From an uncultured Clostridia bacterium (GTDB lineage Bacteria > Bacillota > Clostridia > UBA1381): a DNA stretch of 62,198 nucleotides. The notes under the pieces are model-generated. The model was not told the DNA's origin and ran no database searches. It was given only the letters and a program-made list of their open reading frames with translations. Made by a program: the position numbers and the translations under genes. The stretch is from contig CANRAG010000003.1 of the NCBI GenBank assembly GCA_947628515.1, positions 1-62,198 on the forward strand, read 5' to 3'. Shown here in pieces: positions 15,539 to 24,816 of this stretch (positions within the stretch are counted from its first letter, which is position 1; each line of letters begins with the position of its first letter).

Positions 15539-16479
15539 GCTTTCCCCCTCCATCTTACAGCAAATATCCGCCGCGCAAGCGAGCATGGCAAAATCAGAAG
15601 CAGCAGATTTACGGCTAAATCCCTGTTTGCCACGGCAGTCCTGTCCGTTTCAAAAAACGCGCGCCATGCTTTCCTTTTCTGTCCGTCTATAATATAGTGA
15701 CGGCAGCGGCGCATGGTAAACCATGCCATTGTCCTTTCTAAGTTTTTGCGTTTGCCGCTTGGGATTTCCTCATCGGCATACAGCGCTTTTACAGTGTCAA
15801 AAAACCTCCATTCCGCGTCAAAGGAGCGATCCTTGGACGCGGTGCTGTTAACCGCCTTGTACACCGCGGTGCATTTTGCGGACAACGCTGTCGGATAGTA
15901 CGCCGCAACGCGCAGCGACAGCTCCAAATCCTCGCCCATCGCGCAGCCGACGGGGAACCCGCCCGCTTTCCAAAACGCCTCGCGAAGAATACAGGTGGTG
16001 GACATCTGAAACAGTTTAACCGACCTGTCACGGTTGTACTCCTCAAAAAAATCGTCCAAACACACGTCCGTCTCACGACCGTTAAAATAGGCGCATTCCG
16101 ATACAATATTCCCGTTTTTCAGCTCTATTTTCGCGAATGTGGCGTACAGTCCCGCCGAAGGATATTTTAAAATCAGCTCCTTTATGACCGACAGGTGGTT
16201 ATCATTCCAAACATCGTCCGCGTCCAGAAACGCGAAATGAGTGCCTTTCGCCTCGCTCGCGCCTCTGTTTCGCGCGGCGGCAGCGCCTTGATTTTTTTGC
16301 GTGATGATACGAACCTTATCCGAGCTGTCATACTTTTTAAGTAAATCCGGCGTTCCGTCAGAGGAGCCGTCATCGACCACAATCAACTCCCAGTCCGTTT
16401 CGGTCTGGGAAAACACGCTTTTAATCGCAGCGTCTATAAATCTCTCCCCGTTATAAACGGGCATAATAATCGAAAACAA
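15535..16479 (-). CDS. Glycosyltransferase family 2
   Basis: The GT-A fold is visible from IIMPVYNGERFIDAAIKSVF, VVDDGSSDGT and the metal site LDADDVW. Nucleotide-sugar-dependent transfer to a lipid-linked intermediate in the cytoplasm is expected. The frame extends upstream into the Wzy gene, but a TTG at 16477-16479 lies 9 bases after GGGAGG and 16 bases past the Wzy stop, giving a 314-residue protein that begins at the usual GT2 position. The C-terminus is basic and carries a hydrophobic patch. The sugar is unknown. Confidence 0.85.
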   Translation of the reverse strand: MFSIIMPVYNGERFIDAAIKSVFSQTETDWELIVVDDGSSDGTPDLLKKYDSSDKVRIITQKNQGAAAARNRGASEAKGTHFAFLDADDVWNDNHLSVIKELILKYPSAGLYATFAKIELKNGNIVSECAYFNGRETDVCLDDFFEEYNRDRSVKLFQMSTTCILREAFWKAGGFPVGCAMGEDLELSLRVAAYYPTALSAKCTAVYKAVNSTASKDRSFDAEWRFFDTVKALYADEEIPSGKRKNLERTMAWFTMRRCRHYIIDGQKRKAWRAFFETDRTAVANRDLAVNLLLLILPCSLARRIFAVRWRGKA

Positions 16480-16495
16480 TGCTTCCCGCCTCCCG

Positions 16496-17845
16496 TCAGA
16501 TAAAATAAAGCAGCATAAACGGCCAGTCGATAAAAAAGTCCACCGTAAAGCCGAAAACAATAAACGCGAACGCAAAGCTTAGCTGTACGGTTCGCAAATC
16601 CTCATCCTCATATCCCGACGGCTTTGTGAAATGCCGCATCATCCGATACGCGAACATGACAAACAAGGGTATGTAAATAAGCAATGTGCCAATCACGCCG
16701 AAATTAAGTATGCCCTGCAGGTAGGAATTATGGCACGCAATGGACATGAGCGACGTGTCAATATATGCTACCGTTATAACGCTTCCGCCTATCAGCTTTC
16801 CCACAATGCCCTTGGAGGATATAATCGCGGCGGCCTCCGCCCATATATCGGAACGTCCCGTGGTGAGAAGGTCAAGTCTGCCGCGCGAGATATACGAAAG
16901 CTTTTCATGAAATCTTATAAGCAATCCCGAAATCGCTTCTATCTGCCTGAATTGCGGAATGGATAATAGAACCGTGATTACTATTACCGCTCCCACAAAT
17001 GCGAAAAGCAGGATGAAGAACGCTTTTGACCGATATTTTAAGATGATTAAAAATACCGACAAAACGGTGAGCACCAAAAGCGCGGAAAGACTGGCGGTTT
17101 GCAGCAGCATTATGCCGAACAGCGCGACGAACACGCCGCGCAGCCATACGGGCAGACCCTTTAGCGTAATCGCGCAGACTATGCACAGACTGTAGAGAAG
17201 TCCCGCGAAATTGGAGTCGCTTAGCGCGCCGAAGTTTCGGCTTACCGTATGCGCGCCCGCTCCGCTTATATTTATATCCACCTTGTATACATCGCTCGTC
17301 CAGCCGTAAATGCCGGACGCAATTCCGCCGAGCAAAAACACAAACATAAATTTGCGCATAAGCTCCTGTTCCGGAAAAACTCTGCACAGAACAAGGTAGG
17401 CAAGCGCGCAATCCACGAATATATTAAGTCCCGCCCGCAATCCGGCAGTCGCCGGCATCGCAAACACGCTATGCAGAAGGAACACAAACAAAGCGGGCAG
17501 GTATGCCGCCTGAAACTTAATCTTTGTCAGATCCTTTAAGAGCCGCAGTACCAAAAGATAGGAATATATTCTAAATGCCGGCGTCTCCCCGACCAACAGC
17601 CTGTACCGCAGATATATAAATATCGCCATGTACACATAGAAATTCTCGTCAAAAAAGCTCACTGTGATGCATATCAAAAGAAGCATGGACGCAATTGTGG
17701 AATATTGCGGTAACGGGCCGGGAACAAGGCAGCACAAAAACCCGACTATGAAAACGTAGTCGAAAAATCTGCGCTTTATCAGCGCTCTTTTCGCAGTCTT
17801 ATCATCGGACACAGCTGCCCGCGCCGGCGATTTTGCCTTGTCCAT
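16496..17845 (-). CDS. O-antigen ligase/polymerase-like membrane protein (Wzy)
   Basis: This 449-residue protein has about 11-12 hydrophobic segments and a large extracytoplasmic loop near residues 300-380 with SRGRLDLLTTGRSDIW and CHNSYLQGILNFGV. Those two motifs are typical of the Wzy/WaaL O-antigen polymerase-ligase family. It would polymerise flipped repeat units on the outer side of the membrane. It lies between GT4 and GT2 genes in the same orientation. Assignment as polymerase rather than ligase rests on the Wzx and PCP neighbours. Confidence 0.82.
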   Translation of the reverse strand: MDKAKSPARAAVSDDKTAKRALIKRRFFDYVFIVGFLCCLVPGPLPQYSTIASMLLLICITVSFFDENFYVYMAIFIYLRYRLLVGETPAFRIYSYLLVLRLLKDLTKIKFQAAYLPALFVFLLHSVFAMPATAGLRAGLNIFVDCALAYLVLCRVFPEQELMRKFMFVFLLGGIASGIYGWTSDVYKVDINISGAGAHTVSRNFGALSDSNFAGLLYSLCIVCAITLKGLPVWLRGVFVALFGIMLLQTASLSALLVLTVLSVFLIILKYRSKAFFILLFAFVGAVIVITVLLSIPQFRQIEAISGLLIRFHEKLSYISRGRLDLLTTGRSDIWAEAAAIISSKGIVGKLIGGSVITVAYIDTSLMSIACHNSYLQGILNFGVIGTLLIYIPLFVMFAYRMMRHFTKPSGYEDEDLRTVQLSFAFAFIVFGFTVDFFIDWPFMLLYFI

Positions 17846-17912
17846 TTGCGCCGCCCTCCGTTTCTGTGCAAATCTATGCCGTTTTAACCGAACCGGCTCG
17901 GATATTATTTCG

Positions 17913-19133
17913 TTATTTCTCTAAAAGCCGCCCTGCCATATCATCGAACGCGGCAATCTCGCTTTCATTGCCGTAATCCGTGGCGGCGACATTTTTCTTT
18001 AAATCCTCCAATATGGCGGGGTTTTTAAACAGCTTCTTTAACCCCTCGTATAACGCATTATCGTCATTTTGAAAAACCAAGCCGTCCACCCCATGGCGGA
18101 TTTGCTCCCTTGCGGACGCGTATTCCGTAACCACGGGCACAAGTCCCATGATAAACGCCTCCGTCACAGCCATCGGCTTTCCTTCATAGCGTGACGGGAG
18201 GAAGAATACATCGCATTTTTTTAAATACGGAATTGGATTTTTTCGCGCGCCTATCGGGTATATAACATCCTCCAGCCCCACCGCTCCTATTCTTGCTTTT
18301 AACTCGTCTAAATCGCTTCCGTCACCCACGATAAGCCATTTCACATTACTTAAAAGGCCGTCGCGCTTTAATTTAGAAAAAGCCTCCACGGCGCGGTCAA
18401 AGCCCTTATGCCTGAATTTAATCCGAGCCACCGTAATCAGCTTCAGATACTCCTCCGTATCACCAAACGGCAGCTTTACCTCCGCTTCTCCCCTTTTTCG
18501 CACAAACTCCGCGGAGAGAAGATTGGGTATGAAATATGATTTTGAGACATGCTCCGGATGGCTTAAGAGATAACCGTCCATACATTCCCTGCTTACGAAC
18601 GCCAGCGCGTCCACGTTTTCGTAGCATTTCCTGTCCAACTTAAAATCCATACCGGCCTTTTCCATTTCAAGATGCTGCCAAAGAATTTTCCGTTCCGCCT
18701 TTACCCTGTTCATGACATAGTTCATGCACCAGCCTATGTCATAGGCGACGGCGACGTCGTATGATTTATCAATTTTTCTTGAATACTTATACCCCTGTCG
18801 GGACATAATCTGCACCGCTTTTTCCTTGTTATGCTTTACTTTTTTATAGTATCTGTCCTTAGCGAAAGCAGCCAGGTACATAGGATTGCAAGCCTTTTTG
18901 ATTATATTTGCAAAACCAAGCTTTTGGTGCTGTTTCCCCTGCGGCAGAATATGAATTTGCTCTTTAATACCGTACCGGGTTTCCGTATCATTTTCGTAGA
19001 ACATGACGTCAACCTCATATCTATCGGTATCGAGCGCGTTTAAAAAATTTATCAAAGACGTCATGGCTCCGCCCATATGCGCGTGATTAAAGCAGACGAA
19101 CAGACTTATTTTCTTTACGGGTTCAGACCTCAT
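17913..19133 (-). CDS. Glycosyltransferase family 4
   Basis: This 406-residue protein starts MRSEPVKKISLFVCFNHAHM and has a GT-B fold. GGAMTSLINFLNAL carries the N-terminal glycine loop, and RYEGKPMAVTEAFIMG contains the E-x7-E nucleotide-sugar site of retaining GT4 enzymes. It would add one sugar to the lipid-linked EPS repeat. AGGTGG lies just before the ATG, and the upstream GT2 gene ends 12 bases earlier. The specificity is unknown. Confidence 0.88.
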   Translation of the reverse strand: MRSEPVKKISLFVCFNHAHMGGAMTSLINFLNALDTDRYEVDVMFYENDTETRYGIKEQIHILPQGKQHQKLGFANIIKKACNPMYLAAFAKDRYYKKVKHNKEKAVQIMSRQGYKYSRKIDKSYDVAVAYDIGWCMNYVMNRVKAERKILWQHLEMEKAGMDFKLDRKCYENVDALAFVSRECMDGYLLSHPEHVSKSYFIPNLLSAEFVRKRGEAEVKLPFGDTEEYLKLITVARIKFRHKGFDRAVEAFSKLKRDGLLSNVKWLIVGDGSDLDELKARIGAVGLEDVIYPIGARKNPIPYLKKCDVFFLPSRYEGKPMAVTEAFIMGLVPVVTEYASAREQIRHGVDGLVFQNDDNALYEGLKKLFKNPAILEDLKKNVAATDYGNESEIAAFDDMAGRLLEK

Positions 19134-19145
19134 AAATCCACCTCA

Positions 19146-20132
19146 TTATTTTCTCAATCCAAAAATCTTTCCCATTACAACCGCGCTGTGCGGTATGATA
19201 TAGAAACCCGTATACATAATTCTGCGTTTTACCGGTATTCCCCTTCTTTTAATCATACGCTTAAAGTTCTCTCGGTAAATCCGCATATATGTTCCGTCCA
19301 CGCAATCCTCGTCGCGCTCGTCCTTTTTGAGATACATCTGTTCGCTGTAACGCAGGATTATATCCGTGCAGACCTTTTCATATGTTCGCATAACCTGTTC
19401 GGGCTTATTCTCTCTTGCGAAAAACTCCGCGCGCTCCTTATAGGCTTCGAGATAGTCGTATCTATGCGGATTTCCCTTAAGCTTTTTCGCGATAGACTCC
19501 ATTATAGTCTCGCCGTGACGGTAGTAATAGTGCAGCTTCTCATTGGTGAAGGCTATTCTTTTTGCCCTATACGCGGCTATATAAACCACGAATTCATCTT
19601 CATTCAGCCGCCCGACAGGAAAGAACAAGTCGGAAAAAACCGACGCACGGAATACTTTCCCGAACATCTGCGATTTCAGCTCGTATCCCAGCAGCGCGTC
19701 CTCCGCGTCCATGACATGGGTCATAATATTCTTTTGCGCGGCAGAAAACCGATCCGCAGAACCCTTTTCATATCCGCACTGCGCCATATCGCAGGAGTAT
19801 TCACCACACAGCCGCAGCATTTTTTCCGCGTACTGCGGATGAACATAATCATCTGAGTCAAGAAATGTGATATAATCAGCGTCTCCCGCTCTCTCCATCA
19901 CATAGCGCAGTCCGGCGTTTCTCGCGTCGGACAGACCGCCGTTTTTCTTATGTATTACCTCAATATTCCCGTGCGCCTCTTTGTATCGGTCGCAAATCTC
20001 CGGGCAGCGGTCGGGCGAGCCGTCGTCTATCAGAACAACCTCTATACCGCTTATGCTCTGCGCGAGGACGGAGTCCACGCAGCGGCTTAAATATGCCTCT
20101 ACCTTGTAAACCGGTATAATGAAATACAGCAT
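19146..20132 (-). CDS. Glycosyltransferase family 2
   Basis: This 328-residue GT-A enzyme begins MLYFIIPVYKVEAYLSRCVD. VVLIDDGSPDRCPEIC, a GGLSDARNAGL loop and the LDSDDYV metal site are all intact. It closely follows the phosphoesterase gene and precedes GT4 in the EPS cluster. The C-terminal third is basic and may form a membrane-associated helix. The donor and acceptor are unknown. Confidence 0.88.
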   Translation of the reverse strand: MLYFIIPVYKVEAYLSRCVDSVLAQSISGIEVVLIDDGSPDRCPEICDRYKEAHGNIEVIHKKNGGLSDARNAGLRYVMERAGDADYITFLDSDDYVHPQYAEKMLRLCGEYSCDMAQCGYEKGSADRFSAAQKNIMTHVMDAEDALLGYELKSQMFGKVFRASVFSDLFFPVGRLNEDEFVVYIAAYRAKRIAFTNEKLHYYYRHGETIMESIAKKLKGNPHRYDYLEAYKERAEFFARENKPEQVMRTYEKVCTDIILRYSEQMYLKKDERDEDCVDGTYMRIYRENFKRMIKRRGIPVKRRIMYTGFYIIPHSAVVMGKIFGLRK

Positions 20133-20174
20133 ACAATCATCCTTACTTAAACAAGTTCCTTATTTTACCGATAG

Positions 20175-21023
20175 CTATTCCTTCTCCAACGTTACCAAAA
20201 CGACCTCAGGCGGGTTAAAATACCGTTTCTTCTTCGGGTTTTTGTCGCAGCCGCCGCTTACAATCATTGCGGCGCCGTCACCCTCCTTTATAAATCCGTA
20301 TTCATAATCCGGCAGATATGAGTTCTTCCCGTTCTTCCCTATAAGACCGCCCAAAAACGGCAGCCGCACAATTCCTCCGTGCAAATCTCCGGACAGAATT
20401 AAATCCACGCCCGTGTCCTTTATGTACGGATACATCCCCGCGCGGTGGAACAGCAGGACGGAAAAACACGGCTCCTCCGGCAGCTGACGCGTTATTCTGT
20501 TCCTTGTTTTTTCTATATATTCCTCGGTCACATCGTTTACGCGCGGGTCCTTAACGCCGACAAGTAAAATCGAGTCGCCCCGTTTTTCGAGCTTCACATT
20601 GTCGTTTTCGAGCGGGATAATATCAACATCCCACAGCTTCGCGAGAATTTCGTCATATCCGCCGCTCTGCCGCTCGTGATTTCCCGAAACCGCGTACATC
20701 GGAACGTCCCTTACAAGCTTTCTAAGCTTTACCGTCTCGTCGATAGAGTCGTCGGGCAGCTGGTTTAAATCGCCTGTCAATACCACAATATCCGGCTCCC
20801 GCGTGTTGATGTACTTAGCAATCTGCTCCGCGAACGGGGCCTCGTGCAAATCCGAAACAACAAGTATTCTATATCCGTCAAAGCCTTTGGGCACCTCGCT
20901 GTTGGCGAACCTGTATTCCTTTAATACCACCTTATCGCACATTCTAGTATTTATGTGCAAAACAAGACCCACGGACAGCGCCAGCAATACGATAGCAATC
21001 AAAATCCGCCTTATTACCTTCAT
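20175..21023 (-). CDS. Membrane-anchored metallophosphoesterase (YkuE/YaeI-like)
   Basis: This 282-residue protein has an N-terminal transmembrane helix (about 5-25) and the calcineurin-type metal motifs in order: VVSDLHEAPF, VLTGDLNQ, VSGNHERQSG, LLFHRAG and LSGDLHGG. The domain faces outward if the helix is a signal anchor. Relatives hydrolyse phospholipid or UDP-diacylglucosamine-type substrates. Its place between the PCP-EAL gene and glycosyltransferases suggests recycling of a lipid pyrophosphate or trimming of a phosphate on the polymer, but this is inference. Confidence 0.85.
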   Translation of the reverse strand: MKVIRRILIAIVLLALSVGLVLHINTRMCDKVVLKEYRFANSEVPKGFDGYRILVVSDLHEAPFAEQIAKYINTREPDIVVLTGDLNQLPDDSIDETVKLRKLVRDVPMYAVSGNHERQSGGYDEILAKLWDVDIIPLENDNVKLEKRGDSILLVGVKDPRVNDVTEEYIEKTRNRITRQLPEEPCFSVLLFHRAGMYPYIKDTGVDLILSGDLHGGIVRLPFLGGLIGKNGKNSYLPDYEYGFIKEGDGAAMIVSGGCDKNPKKKRYFNPPEVVLVTLEKE

Positions 21024-21038
21024 ACTCCGCTCCTTCCG

Positions 21039-23234
21039 TTATTTTTTAAGCTCCCTCGGTTTCCCGTAGTAGTAGCCCTGCTTATAGTCAAAATCCATCT
21101 GAGAGATAATCTTATCCTGCGACTTTGTCTCTATTCCACAAATACATGTCTTTATGCCGTTCGCGTGGCATTGGTTTATAATATCTGTGAAATAATGCGT
21201 CATATGTGCCGTTGCCTCAACAATGTCCTCGTCCGAAGTGGCGTATATATCCGAATTCAAAATATCGAGGCTCATCTTGATATAATGCGGTTTTATAACG
21301 TTTATGATTTCCTGCTCCTCATTGGTGTTTTCAAACCTGTCTATACAGATGTTTATTCCCATTTCGGTAAGAAGCATAATGTCCTCAAGCGATGATGAAA
21401 TATCCTTGCCTTCAAGCTCCAGACATATATTTCCCGCCGGAATATGATTTTCCCTCACGCGCTTAATTATAATATCGTTAAGCGCGAAATCGGTAATCTG
21501 CGCGTACGGACAGTTAATATGCACGATCGGCAGCTCCGCGCCCTTTTCCTGCAGCCGCGCAAGAGCCTCGCACACATTGCGTATAATCCAGTCGTTGAAC
21601 TGCCGGAAAATGCCGAAGTCAGCTATACATTCCACAATCTTTCCCGGCGGAACAATACCCAGCTCCGCGCTGCGCCAGCGTATAAATACCTCGCTGTGCG
21701 GTTTGCCGCCCTCTTTGCACGGCAGCATGGACTGGTAAACAAGGAAGAACTCGCTGAAATGGTCGAGGTACTGTTGATACAGAAGCTGATGCAGTTCGTC
21801 CATCGACTCCGTATTAATTTCAACTATTTCCTCATCCGAGTCCTCGTCCTCCTCTGACAGCTTTGGCAGATACTTCTTTACAATGCCCGCGATTATAACC
21901 GCGATAATCGCTATACCGAAGGTCAGTATCACGAGAAAGACTATGATAATCTTCACCGGTATATCCGGATTTACCTCAGGCTGAATGAGATATTGAAGGT
22001 CGTCATTGATTTTGGACGAATACAGCTCGCTTATGGTCTTGTTGGCAATCGCGCTGTATTCGGAGGAAAGCTTGGCAATCTCTTTTAAAATGACGTCATT
22101 TTTCTTTATCAACTCGTCCTTTGTCGCCTTCGGCACGCTGTCCTTGGTATACGCGTCGATAATCACATTATAGTAGTTGATTGTATGAACAGCGTCCGTC
22201 GCTTCTCTCGCGTTATCGGTATAGCTTAATATAATATCATCGTATGTATTGGTATAATCCGCTAAATCCTTATCCTCCAAAACGTCCTGGTCACGATTAT
22301 TGGATGAGTCCGTATTTTGCTGTACCCGCTCGGCCTGGCTGTACAGGCCTGCCGCCTTATACGAATCGTAAAATGTGGTGATTTCCTTCTTATAATTCTC
22401 CGCGACAGGGTTGTTGTAATCCCAACCCTCCCATAAATCCTTTACCTTTGTCTGGTAGCTCTTAACGACCATTTCACGGTCCCTTGCGAGATTTCCCGCG
22501 CGTACATTGCCGTAATACTTCGCGTATTGAATATCCCGCAAATTCTGGTATAATTCCGACAAATCCGCAAAGGTATAGCCTGTGTTTCTGGAGCGATATT
22601 CCGGATACGCCTCCGCCTGATTGTTCAGGTATTCTATAATACTGTCAAGGCTTTCGCTCATGTTGTTGGCTATAACAATATACTCCGCGTCGGAGTCCTT
22701 TACCACCTTTGCGAAATCCTCTATTGTCTTTTTGTTGTAATATTTATCGAGCAAAAATGAGTCATATGCCTTTACGATGTTGTTAAACATTCTCGCGCCG
22801 AAGCCGTCGCCCAGCCCCGCCTTGTATTTAAAGCTCATCTCGTATTCGGTCGCGGTTACGTCGTATTTTTCGCCAAGCAGAGCGGCGGACTCCGAAACCT
22901 CCTTATCGAGATCGGTAACCACTTTGTTTATGGCTATATTCTGACGTATTCCCTTCACGGCGGAGTCGTTCGAGGAAACGCCCATTTCGTCCAATGCCGC
23001 CTGGATCACGACCGGATTTTGTATCTCGTACGGGTCAAGCTTGCTTGTGCCGTCGGGGGCAAACCCCTCCGCCGCCGCCTCGTAATTGTATTTAAAGTCC
23101 AGCGTGCAGGTATAGGTCTGGAGCGTGGTTGCGACATAGCCGCTCACAACTCCCACTGCCAAAGATAGGGCCAGCACTCGCCAAAAATATTTGCGGACAA
23201 TTTGTATCATTTCCGTTATGCTGATAAGTCCCAT
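21039..23234 (-). CDS. Polysaccharide co-polymerase (Wzz-like) fused to a degenerate EAL domain
   Basis: This 731-residue protein has a Wzz-like N-terminus with transmembrane helix 1 (about 15-36), a long helical extracytoplasmic region (about 40-425) and helix 2 (about 427-450). An acidic linker leads to a cytoplasmic EAL-fold domain (about 475-731). The EAL signature is altered: EVFIRW replaces EALLRW (E515 kept), the loop-6 DDFG site reads DRFE (D632 then R633), NCP keeps the Asn, and IKMSL, GIET and QGYYYG match the later blocks. Loss of the second loop-6 acid usually abolishes hydrolysis, so a cyclic-di-GMP-binding role is likely. It follows a second PCP-like gene by 4 bases. PCP proteins set polymer length, so the fusion could gate EPS assembly by cyclic-di-GMP. 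Confidence 0.85.
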   Translation of the reverse strand: MGLISITEMIQIVRKYFWRVLALSLAVGVVSGYVATTLQTYTCTLDFKYNYEAAAEGFAPDGTSKLDPYEIQNPVVIQAALDEMGVSSNDSAVKGIRQNIAINKVVTDLDKEVSESAALLGEKYDVTATEYEMSFKYKAGLGDGFGARMFNNIVKAYDSFLLDKYYNKKTIEDFAKVVKDSDAEYIVIANNMSESLDSIIEYLNNQAEAYPEYRSRNTGYTFADLSELYQNLRDIQYAKYYGNVRAGNLARDREMVVKSYQTKVKDLWEGWDYNNPVAENYKKEITTFYDSYKAAGLYSQAERVQQNTDSSNNRDQDVLEDKDLADYTNTYDDIILSYTDNAREATDAVHTINYYNVIIDAYTKDSVPKATKDELIKKNDVILKEIAKLSSEYSAIANKTISELYSSKINDDLQYLIQPEVNPDIPVKIIIVFLVILTFGIAIIAVIIAGIVKKYLPKLSEEDEDSDEEIVEINTESMDELHQLLYQQYLDHFSEFFLVYQSMLPCKEGGKPHSEVFIRWRSAELGIVPPGKIVECIADFGIFRQFNDWIIRNVCEALARLQEKGAELPIVHINCPYAQITDFALNDIIIKRVRENHIPAGNICLELEGKDISSSLEDIMLLTEMGINICIDRFENTNEEQEIINVIKPHYIKMSLDILNSDIYATSDEDIVEATAHMTHYFTDIINQCHANGIKTCICGIETKSQDKIISQMDFDYKQGYYYGKPRELKK

Positions 23235-23238
23235 CTCT

Positions 23239-24816
23239 TTACGCCTCCTTTTCCTTCGCTTCGTCCGCTTCCTTCTTTATTGACCGAAGCTTCTCCTTTT
23301 TGCGCTTCAGCTTTCTACTGTCGTTAAAGGAATCGATAAAGATAATCGCTATGAACGCGATTAACGCGCCGACCGTGAAGCATATTCCCATTTTAACCAC
23401 AAGCTCGTCGGTTATAAGTCCTCTGGGTTTAATCTCCGCTGTTATATATCCCTTGTTTGTGACGGTGAAATACTCCTCCACCGCCTTTTGGGCTTTATGC
23501 GAGATGGATTGGTAATCCTTCTCCATATCCGCTATCAATTCTTCGCATTTGGACGAAAGCCGCTCCTTTTCCGCATCATCGACAGCCGTTGTCTTGGTTT
23601 TCGCGTCCTTGTCGGCCGCTTTCGCGGTATTGTCGTCCTTTTTCGCGTCCTTACCGGCGGCGGTCTTGCTGTCGTTGTTATCCGAATCGGTCTGAACCAC
23701 GTCGGATGTGCCATATATTTCAAGCTCTTTGTTATACTGCTTAATTACCGCGCCGTATTCGGCTATGCTCTCGTCCGCCTCATGCTTCTGCTCCACCACC
23801 GTGTCGAACGCCGTTTTCGGTCTTGCCTGATAAAGACCGTACTGGTCGTTCTGTATAACGTTTATGAGGTTTTCGGTAAATGTCTGGTCATAATTATCCA
23901 TCGCGAATTTATTAATATTCGCCCTGTCGAGATATTTATTGTATTTTAACGTATTGTTTTCGATATTAACCTTGATTTTATTTGACGCCTGCGTGACGTC
24001 CTTGGAAATGCCCGACGACTCGATAAAATTGGAAATACCGTCCAGCTTATCGCTTACCAGGAAGTTATAGCTTCCTTCAATATCCTTTAGCGACATATTA
24101 TCTGACGTTGCAAAATCCGGCGAGGCCTTTTGCAGAGCGTCCAGATATGACACGATTGCGCGGATTTTGGTTCTGTATATCCGGATTTCCTCGTTATAAT
24201 CATAATTTTTGATGTCGCCCACATCGGTCATTGCCACAAATCCGTTATAGCCTCCCGACTCGTCGGCAAGCTTATTCCTGTTCACCTCTATCAGCGCGTT
24301 CAGGAAATCGCCGCTGTAGTCCGCGCCGAAAAAGCGCTCCGCAAAGCTGCCGCTCTTGAAATTATGCGGCTGGACGAATGTAATTCTGTACTCGTTCGCA
24401 ACATAGCTGAAATCGTCGCCGGCGCTTCTCGCGCTCGATACCGACGCGTTCGCGGAATTTTCAAGATAGCTGTACAGATAAAAGCAGTTCCGTAAATCCG
24501 CTACGGCAAAATTTTTATACTTTCCGTCCTTCTGCATAATTTCAAGCGCGTCCGCTATATTCTCGTCATTGATAAATTCATAGTATGTAAACCTGCTGCC
24601 GTCCGGCTTTTGCGAAAGAGCGATTTCCGGATATGTCAAAACTATATTCGCGCGTGACGCGGCATATTCGAAATACGTGTATTTGCCGAAATACAGCAAA
24701 GACGCGGCAATTCCCACCGCCAGCATAGCGGCGATGATACGCTTAAACCGTTTAATGCGTCCCTTGTAGAACATCCTTTTAAAGTTCTTTACACCCTTGA
24801 ATTGTCTTTTTTTCAT
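23239..24816 (-). CDS. Wzz-like chain-length protein without a cytoplasmic domain
   Basis: This 525-residue protein has a basic N-terminus, helix 1 (about 27-48), a long extracytoplasmic domain with a low-complexity Lys/Asp/Ala/Thr stretch (about 385-420), helix 2 (about 482-503) and a short Lys/Glu-rich tail. This topology is that of polysaccharide co-polymerases. Sequence similarity to Wzz is weak by eye; the call rests on topology and on the adjacent PCP-EAL gene. The start overlaps the sugar transferase stop by 4 bases. The two PCP proteins may form a mixed oligomer in which only one subunit carries the EAL domain. No tyrosine kinase of the CpsD type is nearby. Confidence 0.7.
   Translation of the reverse strand: MKKRQFKGVKNFKRMFYKGRIKRFKRIIAAMLAVGIAASLLYFGKYTYFEYAASRANIVLTYPEIALSQKPDGSRFTYYEFINDENIADALEIMQKDGKYKNFAVADLRNCFYLYSYLENSANASVSSARSAGDDFSYVANEYRITFVQPHNFKSGSFAERFFGADYSGDFLNALIEVNRNKLADESGGYNGFVAMTDVGDIKNYDYNEEIRIYRTKIRAIVSYLDALQKASPDFATSDNMSLKDIEGSYNFLVSDKLDGISNFIESSGISKDVTQASNKIKVNIENNTLKYNKYLDRANINKFAMDNYDQTFTENLINVIQNDQYGLYQARPKTAFDTVVEQKHEADESIAEYGAVIKQYNKELEIYGTSDVVQTDSDNNDSKTAAGKDAKKDDNTAKAADKDAKTKTTAVDDAEKERLSSKCEELIADMEKDYQSISHKAQKAVEEYFTVTNKGYITAEIKPRGLITDELVVKMGICFTVGALIAFIAIIFIDSFNDSRKLKRKKEKLRSIKKEADEAKEKEA

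Noticed and set aside
23560-23710. Low-complexity stretch that might be a separate minus-strand frame
   Set aside because: It codes for the Lys/Asp/Ala linker of the PCP-like protein and the alternative frame lacks a start signal.
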